Below, one piece after another: positions 1-5,026 of a stretch of 7,715 bases of DNA. This DNA comes from Peptostreptococcus sp. (GTDB lineage: Bacteria > Bacillota > Clostridia > Peptostreptococcales > Peptostreptococcaceae): NCBI GenBank assembly GCA_020025095.1, contig JAHHSS010000069.1:1-7715 (forward strand). Direction: 5' to 3'. The notes under the pieces are model-generated. The model was not told where the DNA came from and did not search any database. It was given only the letters and a program-made list of their open reading frames with translations. Each line of letters opens with the position of its first letter. Within the stretch, counting starts at the first letter, position 1. Made by a program: the position numbers and the translations under genes.

Positions 1-3
1 TAT

Positions 4-38
4 AAAAAGGCAGAAGTTGTATTTACTTCTGCCTTTTT
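4..38. terminator. Bidirectional intrinsic terminator after ispG
   Basis: A perfect 14-bp stem has arms 4-17 and 25-38 around a 7-base loop. The arms run from an A-run through GGCAGAAGT to its complement ending in a T-run. The ispG stop codon lies one base away, so it should end the minus-strand dxr-rseP-ispG transcript. On the plus strand eight T's (34-41) follow the GC part of the stem, so it should also stop plus-strand transcription entering from the left. Confidence 0.93.
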
Positions 39-39
39 T

Positions 40-1095
40 TTACAATTTATTTATTTCATCTAACAATTCTTTTACAATAGCTTCTTGTGGAACTCTTCTT
101 ATTATTTCTCCATTTTTAAATAACAAAGCTATACCTTTACCACCAGCTATTCCAATATCAGCTTCACGAGCTTCGCCTGGTCCATTCACAGCACAACCCA
201 TTATAGCTACTGTAATATCTTTTTCAATATGATCAATTTTTTCTTCCACTTGGTTTGCTAATTTTATCAAATCAATTTGACATCTCCCACAAGTAGGACA
301 TGAAACTATTTTTATTTTGTCATTTAGAAGTCCTATACTTCTTAGGATTTCTTTACCTACTTTTATTTCTTCAGTTGGATCTCCTGTTAAAGATATCCTT
401 ATTGTATCACCAATTCCATCTACTAGAAGTGAGCCGACACCGATAGAGGATTTTATTGTACCTTTTTTTATTCCACCAGCTTCTGTAATGCCTAGGTGAA
501 GAGGGTAATCAACTTTTTCTGACATAAGTCTATAGGCCTCTACCGATTTTCTAATATCTGAATTTTTTAATGAGATGACTATATCATAAAATTCAAGATT
601 TTCAAGAATTTTTATATGCTTCATTGCAGATTCAACCATAGCTTCTGGAGTTGGACCATTATATTTTTCAAGAAGCTCTTTTTCAAGAGAGCCACCATTT
701 ACACCTATTCTTATAGGAATATTATTTTCTTTGCAAGCTTCGACTACTTGTCTAGTTCTGTCTTCATTTCCTATATTGCCAGGATTAATTCTAATAGCAT
801 CTATTCCCTGTTTGATAGCCTCAAGAGCAAGTCTATAGTCAAAATGAATATCTGCTACTAGGGGTATAGATATTCCACTTTTGATTTTAGAAATGTTTTT
901 AGCTGCTACTATATCAGGAACAGCTATTCTAACTATATCACAGCCTACACTTTCTAACTGTTTAATTTGTAAAATAGTAGCTTCTGCATCTCTTGTATCA
1001 GTATTCGTCATAGACTGAACAGAAATGGGGGAATCACCACCAATAAATATATTTCCAACTTTTATTTTCCTTGTTTTTCTTCTTTTATAACTCAT
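40..1095 (-). CDS. ispG: 4-hydroxy-3-methylbut-2-enyl diphosphate synthase (flavodoxin/ferredoxin), IspG/GcpE
   Basis: This is the penultimate enzyme of the MEP isoprenoid pathway. It reductively opens 2-C-methyl-erythritol 2,4-cyclodiphosphate to HMBPP using a [4Fe-4S] cluster in the cytoplasm. The 351 residues match the compact bacterial form. The N-terminal TIM-barrel part carries VQSMTNTDTRD (26-36), ADIHFDYRLA (81-90), IRINPGNIG (101-109) and RIGVNGGSLE (129-138). The C-terminal cluster domain has Cys266, Cys269 and Cys301 plus Glu308 in the GCAVNGPGEA motif, with the same spacing as the cluster ligands of the E. coli enzyme. The ATG start has AAGGAGT at 1101-1107, a good distance upstream. 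It is the last gene of the dxr-rseP-ispG cluster, 182 bases after rseP, and runs directly into a terminator. All key residues are present, so the protein looks intact. Confidence 0.97.
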   Translation of the reverse strand: MSYKRRKTRKIKVGNIFIGGDSPISVQSMTNTDTRDAEATILQIKQLESVGCDIVRIAVPDIVAAKNISKIKSGISIPLVADIHFDYRLALEAIKQGIDAIRINPGNIGNEDRTRQVVEACKENNIPIRIGVNGGSLEKELLEKYNGPTPEAMVESAMKHIKILENLEFYDIVISLKNSDIRKSVEAYRLMSEKVDYPLHLGITEAGGIKKGTIKSSIGVGSLLVDGIGDTIRISLTGDPTEEIKVGKEILRSIGLLNDKIKIVSCPTCGRCQIDLIKLANQVEEKIDHIEKDITVAIMGCAVNGPGEAREADIGIAGGKGIALLFKNGEIIRRVPQEAIVKELLDEINKL

Positions 1096-1206
1096 AATTT
1101 ACTCCTTAATATGAAAACTACTTTTTGTAATTATTTTTTTAAAAACTATGAAATTAATACTAAGTAGTTGATTTACTAAAATAGTGAATTTATATTTATA
1201 TAAATA

Positions 1207-1240
1207 TATAGATGTATGGGTATATACCCATACATCTATA
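1207..1240. repeat. Perfect 34-bp palindrome between rseP and ispG
   Basis: Every base from 1207 to 1240 pairs about the centre at 1223/1224. Each half reads TATAGATGTATGGGTAT. As RNA it folds into a stem of about 14 bp with a TATATA loop. It lies 38 bases after the rseP stop codon. On the minus strand it is followed by TATTTATATAAAT rather than a solid T-run, so it is at best a weak terminator. It could instead be an attenuator, an RNA processing or stabilising element, or a protein-binding dyad. The rest of the 182-base gap (1096-1277) is AT-rich with no ORF and no convincing promoter. Confidence 0.9.
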
Positions 1241-1277
1241 AAAATATCTAACTATTTTAAATATTATCGAGAATATT

Positions 1278-2285
1278 TTAGAAAAAAATTCTTAAAATAT
1301 CTTTATAGGTTATAAATACCATAAATGCTAGTAAAACAAATAAACCAGCACCATTTATATAACCTTCTACTTTTGCAGGTAATTTTTTTCCACCTCTCAA
1401 AAATTCTATAAAAAGAACTAAAATTCTCCAACCATCAAGAGCTGGAATAGGTAAAAGATTAAATATACCTATATTCAGACTGATTAGGGCTGTGAAATAT
1501 ATAAGGTTAAGGAAACCATTACTAGCTGCAGTAGAAACCATCTTTATAACACCTACAGGACCGGAAAGTGAATTTACTACATTTCCAGATAATTGTCCAG
1601 TAATTAATTTCCATAAAAAGTTTAACATTGTTTTAGATATATCATATGTAGTATATATAGCGTGAGGAATCACTTTTATAGGGTTCCTTTCATATTTCGG
1701 CTGTATACCAATCATATATTTGCCAGAGAATAATTCTGGGGTAACTGTTTTTTCTAGTTTTTTCCCATTTCTTTCTATAGTTATATCTAGTTTTTTACCT
1801 TTACTATCTACTATTGTTTTAGTAAGTTTATTGAAGCTATTTATTTTATTACCATCTATATCAACAATTTTATCTCCTGCCTGTATTCCGGCAACTGCTG
1901 ATGGTGATTTTGGTATAACTTTTTCAAAGGTTGTACTTGGAGTACCTAGTATGGCAAAAAACGGTATAAAAAGAATTATACATAAAAGTATATTTGCAAG
2001 TGGACCAGCTAATATAGACAAAAATCTTTCTTTCAAAGATTTTTTCTCAAAAGAATTTGGGTCATCAGAATCTTCATCTTCGCCCTCCATTGCAACATAT
2101 CCACCTATAGGCAGAAGTCTTATATTGTATACTATTCCTTCTTTTTCAAAACCAAATATTTTTGGACCCATTCCAATTGAAAATTCATGTATAGTAACAC
2201 CTGCACGTTTTGCAAAATAAAAATGTCCTAGCTCATGTATAAATACTATGAAACCAAACACTAATATGGCTGCTATTATATTCAT
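1278..2285 (-). CDS. rseP: Site-2 intramembrane zinc metalloprotease, RseP/RasP family
   Basis: This membrane protease cleaves transmembrane anti-sigma factors and other trimmed membrane substrates within the bilayer (regulated intramembrane proteolysis). At 335 residues with one PDZ domain it resembles the shorter Gram-positive RasP form, not two-PDZ E. coli RseP. The first membrane segment (about 1-24) carries zinc motif HELGH (17-21). RLLPIGGYVAMEGE (56-69) is the conserved membrane-associated loop. A second hydrophobic segment spans about 91-113. The PDZ domain (about 118-195) includes SPSAVAGIQAGDKIVDIDG. SGPVGV is at 241-246. Membrane segments follow at about 260-282 and 311-330. The third zinc ligand is Asp284 in NLLPIPALDG. 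The next residue is Trp286, where many homologues have Gly. The ATG has AAAGGAGTG upstream (2290-2298). The gene lies 99 bases after dxr, consistent with one transcript. Confidence 0.95.
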   Translation of the reverse strand: MNIIAAILVFGFIVFIHELGHFYFAKRAGVTIHEFSIGMGPKIFGFEKEGIVYNIRLLPIGGYVAMEGEDEDSDDPNSFEKKSLKERFLSILAGPLANILLCIILFIPFFAILGTPSTTFEKVIPKSPSAVAGIQAGDKIVDIDGNKINSFNKLTKTIVDSKGKKLDITIERNGKKLEKTVTPELFSGKYMIGIQPKYERNPIKVIPHAIYTTYDISKTMLNFLWKLITGQLSGNVVNSLSGPVGVIKMVSTAASNGFLNLIYFTALISLNIGIFNLLPIPALDGWRILVLFIEFLRGGKKLPAKVEGYINGAGLFVLLAFMVFITYKDILRIFF

Positions 2286-2384
2286 ATATTCACTCCTTTA
2301 AAAATCCCCGTGGGGTAGTAATTTATACAATATTATAATATATATATCTTAGAAAAAGCTAAATTAATAGTAATTATAAAAAAT

Positions 2385-3560
2385 CTATTTTAAAGTATTT
2401 TTTATAAAATCTCTTGTCCATTTATCTGCTTCAAGGATATCTTCTAAAGTTGGATTTTCTTTAAATTGATGTTTTTCTATTGCTAATTTTATATACTTAG
2501 GAATATCATAAAATCCTATTTTTTCTTTTAAGAACATATCTACAAGAACTTCGTTAGCAGCATTAAGCACAGCACAATCAGTACCGCCATGTTTAAGAGC
2601 ATTGTATGCAAGTTTTAAACATGGGAAAGTATCCATATTGGCCTTTTCAAAAGTAAGATTTGCTATATCAAAAAGATTAAGCCTTTCAAATCCTGATTCT
2701 ATGCGCTTAGGGTATGTAAGGGCATATTGTATTGGAACTCTCATATCAGGACACCCTAGCTGTGCCATAACGCTAGAATCTTCGAATTGAACCATAGAGT
2801 GTATAATACTTTGTGGATGAATATGCACTATAATATCCTCTGCTTCCACGTCAAAAAGCCACTTTGCTTCAATAACTTCAAGACCCTTATTCATTAGAGT
2901 TGAAGAATCTATTGTTATTTTTTGCCCCATAGTCCAATTCGGGTGCTTCAATGCATCATTTTTATTTACTTTTTCTAAATCTTCTTTTTTCTTTGTTCTA
3001 AAAGGACCTCCAGATGCAGTAAGTAGTATTTTATCTATCTTGTTTCCATTTTCTCCATTTAAACACTGAAAAATAGCACTATGCTCACTATCAACTGGAA
3101 TAATAGAAGCATTATATTTTTTTGCCTCACTCATAACGATTTTACCTGCAGTAACAAGAGTTTCTTTATTTGCAAGTGCAATAGTTGTAGAATTTTTAAT
3201 TGCTTCTATAGTAGGAACAAGACCAATCATTCCAACTACAGCAGTAACAAGAGTATCTATTTTTTTTGAAGATGCTATTTTGACAAGTCCATCAAGTCCT
3301 GTAAATACATCAAAATCATAATCAAAATTATTTTTTTCTTTCATGAACTTTAAATAAGATTTCTTGTCATAAATAGCTATTTTTTTTGGTTTGAATTCTT
3401 TTATTTGTTCAGACAAAAGTTCTATATTTTTATTAGTAGTTATTCCCTCTATTTTAAATATTTCTGGATTTTTTCTTACAACATCGAGGGTCTGTGTTCC
3501 TATAGAACCTGTAGAACCAAGAATTGATATTACTTTTTTATTTGCATTCAAAATTTTCAC
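2385..3560 (-). CDS. dxr: 1-deoxy-D-xylulose 5-phosphate reductoisomerase
   Basis: This enzyme converts DXP to MEP with NADPH and a divalent metal, the first committed step of the MEP pathway and the target of fosmidomycin. The 391 residues are a normal length. The NADPH fold starts with ILGSTGSIGTQ (13-23), followed by LANKETLVTAG (129-139). Metal ligands are Asp157 and Glu159 in PVDSEH, and Glu228 in NKGLEVIEA. TASGGPFR (181-188) and HPNWTMGQKITIDSS (206-220), the flexible active-site loop region with its Trp209, are present, as is HPQSIIHSM (248-256). The start is uncertain. GTG at 3560 has its AGGA (3562-3565) only one base away, while an in-frame TTG at 3549-3551, three codons later, has the same AGGA at a 10-base gap. 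An in-frame stop lies just upstream of the GTG. It is the first gene of the cluster, with its own promoter. Confidence 0.96.
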   Translation of the reverse strand: MKILNANKKVISILGSTGSIGTQTLDVVRKNPEIFKIEGITTNKNIELLSEQIKEFKPKKIAIYDKKSYLKFMKEKNNFDYDFDVFTGLDGLVKIASSKKIDTLVTAVVGMIGLVPTIEAIKNSTTIALANKETLVTAGKIVMSEAKKYNASIIPVDSEHSAIFQCLNGENGNKIDKILLTASGGPFRTKKKEDLEKVNKNDALKHPNWTMGQKITIDSSTLMNKGLEVIEAKWLFDVEAEDIIVHIHPQSIIHSMVQFEDSSVMAQLGCPDMRVPIQYALTYPKRIESGFERLNLFDIANLTFEKANMDTFPCLKLAYNALKHGGTDCAVLNAANEVLVDMFLKEKIGFYDIPKYIKLAIEKHQFKENPTLEDILEADKWTRDFIKNTLK

Positions 3561-3590
3561 ATCCTATCATTAATAAATATTACTTTATTG

Positions 3591-3599
3591 ATTATATCA
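3591..3599 (-). promoter_or_regulatory. Extended -10 promoter for dxr-rseP-ispG
   Basis: Reading the minus strand, TGATATAAT (3599 to 3591) is a perfect TGnTATAAT extended -10 element. The -35 position at 17 bp spacing reads AGGAAT, a poor match, which is typical for extended -10 promoters. Transcription would begin near 3584, about 24 bases before the dxr start. An 8-bp inverted repeat ATTGATTA/TAATCAAT (3587-3594 and 3633-3640) has one arm overlapping the -10. An 11-bp dyad CCTAAATTAGG (3617-3627) overlaps the -35 position. Confidence 0.6.
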
Positions 3600-3680
3600 T
3601 AAAAATATAAAAAATTCCTAAATTAGGGATATTAATCAATAATACTAAAAAATAAATGCTAGTCAACATAAAATACAGAG

Positions 3681-3717
3681 AAAAAAATATAAAAAAATTA
3701 AAAAAAATTGCAAAAAA
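3681..3717. other. Four phased A-tracts (predicted bent DNA)
   Basis: A-runs lie at 3681-3687, 3691-3697, 3700-3707 and 3712-3717. Their centres (about 3684, 3694, 3703.5 and 3714.5) are 9.5 to 11 bp apart, close to one helical turn. A-tracts repeated in phase are the classic cause of intrinsic DNA curvature. The block lies between the dxr promoter and the large inverted repeat, inside the 314-base divergent intergenic region. Similar bends are known at plasmid and chromosomal origins and upstream of promoters. Confidence 0.65.
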
Positions 3718-3718
3718 G

Positions 3719-3728
3719 GTTTATAAAC
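3719..3728. promoter_or_regulatory. Palindrome GTTTATAAAC, related to the nearby dyads
   Basis: This perfect 10-bp palindrome is built of GTTTAT and overlapping ATAAAC. These are the outer six bases of the half-sites in the two 19-bp dyads just downstream. It may be a third, compacted binding site of the same factor. In DNA this AT-rich a chance match is possible. Confidence 0.3.
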
Positions 3729-3760
3729 AAGGTAAATAAAAGAAAGTAGGAAAATCATAA

Positions 3761-3779
3761 GTTTATCTATACGATAAAC
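3761..3779. promoter_or_regulatory. Operator-like dyad, copy 1
   Basis: GTTTATCTATACGATAAAC is a 7-bp half-site GTTTATC and its exact complement GATAAAC around a 5-base spacer. It occupies most of the left arm of the large inverted repeat. Its layout resembles binding sites of dimeric helix-turn-helix repressors. The centre (3770) falls near -85 relative to the predicted start of the repL-like transcript. The binding factor is unknown. Confidence 0.55.
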
Positions 3780-3783
3780 AAAA

Positions 3784-3802
3784 GTTTATCGTATAGATAA
3801 AC
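3784..3802. promoter_or_regulatory. Operator-like dyad, copy 2
   Basis: GTTTATCGTATAGATAAAC has the same 7-bp half-sites as copy 1, with the spacer reversed (GTATA against TATAC). Its centre (3793) is 23 bp from the centre of copy 1, about two helical turns. It falls near -62 relative to the predicted transcription start. That is a position typical of activator sites that contact RNA polymerase from upstream of the -35, rather than of a promoter-blocking repressor. Confidence 0.55.
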
Positions 3803-3819
3803 TTATGATTTTCGAGCTG

Positions 3820-3848
3820 TTGACACTTGTTATCCTAGGTTGTATATT
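3820..3848 (+). promoter_or_regulatory. Near-consensus sigma-A promoter of the repL-like operon
   Basis: TTGACA (3820-3825) is a perfect -35. After a 17-base spacer comes TATATT (3843-3848), one mismatch from the consensus -10. Transcription should start near 3855, leaving a leader of only about 20 bases before the start codon. This is the best promoter match in the window. Confidence 0.85.
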
Positions 3849-3874
3849 AGTGTTACAAGATCGAAGGGAGTGAT

Positions 3875-4303
3875 ATGGTGTTTGAGATAAATAAGAATAA
3901 AAGAAAAGTAGACCAGACTGAATATACAGAAAGCAGAAATGTTGATTATATAAAAAATACCAATAAATTTTTGAATATATCTCCCAAAAATTACTTGAAA
4001 GCAATGAAAGATATGAATTCAAAAAAATCAATGATACCAATGCTATTAATAAGTATGATGGATAAAAATAATAAGATAATGATGACTTTAGATGAAATAT
4101 CTGAAATTATTGATTATCCTAAAACTAGTTTATCAGTCTTGTTTGGAGAATTTAGAAAAAATGAGTTCATGATAAAAGAAAGAAATGGGGTTTATATGAT
4201 AAATCCTTTGATTTCATACAAAGGTTCTAAATATGAGAGAGATAAACTTGTTGAAGAATATAATGCAATAAAAAATAAGTGTAAAAAGGAAAGAGGGTAT
4301 TAA
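3875..4303 (+). CDS. RepL-like winged-helix protein (plasmid replication protein family)
   Basis: This 142-residue, basic, soluble protein resembles RepL replication proteins of small Firmicute plasmids such as pIM13. NKIMMTLDEISEIIDYPKTS (66-85) looks like the helix-turn-helix. The block KERNGVYMINPLISYKG (101-117) matches the RepL wing and its following asparagine-proline motif, with KLVEEY (124-129) after it. NYLKAM (39-44) resembles the upstream RepL motif NFVKAY. The first 35 residues are charged and unlike RepL. The likely role is sequence-specific DNA binding; whether it still starts replication or only regulates cannot be told. No relaxase-type catalytic motif is visible. AAGGGAGTG (3864-3872) gives a 4-base gap to ATG 3875 or 7 bases to the next codon, GTG 3878, so either may be used. 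It shares an operon with the next gene (one-base gap) and lies just downstream of a strong promoter and nested palindromes. Confidence 0.8.
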   Translation: MVFEINKNKRKVDQTEYTESRNVDYIKNTNKFLNISPKNYLKAMKDMNSKKSMIPMLLISMMDKNNKIMMTLDEISEIIDYPKTSLSVLFGEFRKNEFMIKERNGVYMINPLISYKGSKYERDKLVEEYNAIKNKCKKERGY

Positions 4304-4304
4304 T

Positions 4305-4895
4305 ATGGCTTTTAGATTTGACAGAGAGATAATGAAATGGTTCGATTCATTTTTCGAGGATCAGATTGATATATTCAATGTGAATAATTTTCTTTGTTCG
4401 ATGCAAGAGTTTGATCCCCAAAAAAGAACAGATAATGTAATTGTATTGGAAAAAGAGAATTCAAATTACTGGAGATTAGAATTTTCTATACCAGGAAACT
4501 ATGTAGTTAAATTGAGAAAAAATGTTCACCCATTTTTTGGTGAGTACATATATGATCAGATATCTATTTATGGAGATGATAAAATATATGATTTTGTCAA
4601 CCAATATATAGTTAAGGTTTTTAATAATGTTGTTAATTATACATATCATCCAATAGATAAAATATATTATATGGACTTTAATGATGAGTTTATAAGAAAA
4701 TGTAAGTATTTGCAAGTTGGTGAAAAGAGAGTAATAGATGAAGACTTATATCTAACTCCAGTATCAAATAAAAGTTTTGATTTTTATAATTTCGCAAATA
4801 CATTTAAATTGAATCTAAGTTTTAACCCCAAAAAGGGAGAAGATTTATTAGATAGTATGCTCGATTTAAGAAAATCGATAATTATATCAGAATAA
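4305..4895 (+). CDS. Hypothetical protein, second gene of the repL-like operon
   Basis: I do not recognise this 196-residue protein. It begins one base after the stop codon of the repL-like gene, with GAGGG (4293-4297) seven bases before the ATG, so the two are almost certainly cotranscribed and probably work together. No signal peptide, membrane segment, metal-binding motif or nucleotide-binding motif is visible. It is rich in Tyr, Phe, Asp, Asn and Lys. It looks mostly beta-stranded in the middle (about 44-130, with alternating stretches such as YWRLEFSIPGNYVVKLRK and QISIYGDDKIYDF) and helical at both ends (DREIMKWFDSFF at 6-17; GEDLLDSMLDLRKSI at 178-192). It has only two cysteines (31 and 133). 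A cytoplasmic partner of the RepL-like protein or a plasmid-derived accessory protein are possibilities, but the sequence supports neither directly. Confidence 0.8.
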   Translation: MAFRFDREIMKWFDSFFEDQIDIFNVNNFLCSMQEFDPQKRTDNVIVLEKENSNYWRLEFSIPGNYVVKLRKNVHPFFGEYIYDQISIYGDDKIYDFVNQYIVKVFNNVVNYTYHPIDKIYYMDFNDEFIRKCKYLQVGEKRVIDEDLYLTPVSNKSFDFYNFANTFKLNLSFNPKKGEDLLDSMLDLRKSIIISE

Positions 4896-4901
4896 AAAAT
4901 A

Positions 4902-4924
4902 AAAGTATAATTGTTGTATACTTT
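4902..4924 (+). promoter_or_regulatory. 8-bp hairpin/dyad after the hypothetical gene
   Basis: AAAGTATA (4902-4909) and TATACTTT (4917-4924) pair perfectly around a 7-base loop, six bases after the stop codon of the hypothetical gene. There is no T-run beyond the stem and the stem is AT-rich, so it would be a poor terminator. It may be a leaky terminator, letting the operon read into clpB, or an operator for clpB. Confidence 0.35.
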
Positions 4925-4976
4925 ATAGAAAATACAGTAATTAAAGGGTATATAAAAGAAGACATAGGAAAATTAT

Positions 4977-5005
4977 TTGAAAAATATATTTCATAGAGTT
5001 ATATA
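4977..5005 (+). promoter_or_regulatory. clpB: Possible clpB promoter with overlapping dyad
   Basis: TTGAAA (4977-4982), a 17-base spacer and TATATA (5000-5005) make a moderate sigma-A match. Transcription would begin near 5012, which leaves almost no leader before the ribosome binding site. The dyad TGAAA-N6-TTTCA (4978-4993) overlaps the -35 and spacer and could be a regulator site. In DNA this AT-rich the call is weak. Readthrough from the upstream operon is an alternative source of clpB mRNA. Confidence 0.25.
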
Positions 5006-5026
5006 TTAGGAAAGGACGTGTTATTT

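Larger units (their letters stand above)
3750..3813. repeat. Large perfect inverted repeat, 30-bp arms with 4-base loop
   Basis: Arms 3750-3779 and 3784-3813 are exact reverse complements around the loop AAAA (3780-3783). This gives a stem of 30 bp, longer than intrinsic terminators need. It lies between divergently transcribed genes, where no known transcript has to end, so a simple terminator role is unlikely. Each arm contains its own dyad (annotated separately). The right arm ends six bases before the -35 element of the repL-like gene. It could extrude as a cruciform, act as a replication or recombination site, or be a double operator. Confidence 0.95.

Noticed and set aside
1720..2220. 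166-codon plus-strand ORF inside rseP
   Set aside because: It is antisense to a clearly conserved gene. Its Ser/Pro/Phe-rich translation is what the complement of AT-rich coding DNA gives, and it has no convincing ribosome binding site.
2306..2315. CCCCGTGGGG in the dxr-rseP gap as a mini-terminator
   Set aside because: It stands out as GC-rich, but the stem can only be 3 to 4 bp with a very tight loop, too small for termination.
3750..3813. Large inverted repeat as a plain intrinsic terminator
   Set aside because: It lies between divergent promoters, has 30-bp arms, and only a short TTTT follows on either side. No gene transcribed toward it is visible.
3829..3837. TTATCCTAG as a DnaA box
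   Set aside because: Only the first six bases agree with TTATCCACA, and the site is alone within the promoter spacer, so it does not support a DnaA-dependent origin.
3786..4040. 84-codon minus-strand ORF overlapping the repL-like start
   Set aside because: Its tail runs through the inverted repeat and promoter and the rest is antisense to the repL-like gene. No ribosome binding site or promoter supports it.
4861..4878. 7-bp hairpin TCGATTT/AAATCGA near the end of the hypothetical gene
   Set aside because: It is inside the coding region, short, AT-rich and not followed by a T-run, so chance is the simplest explanation.
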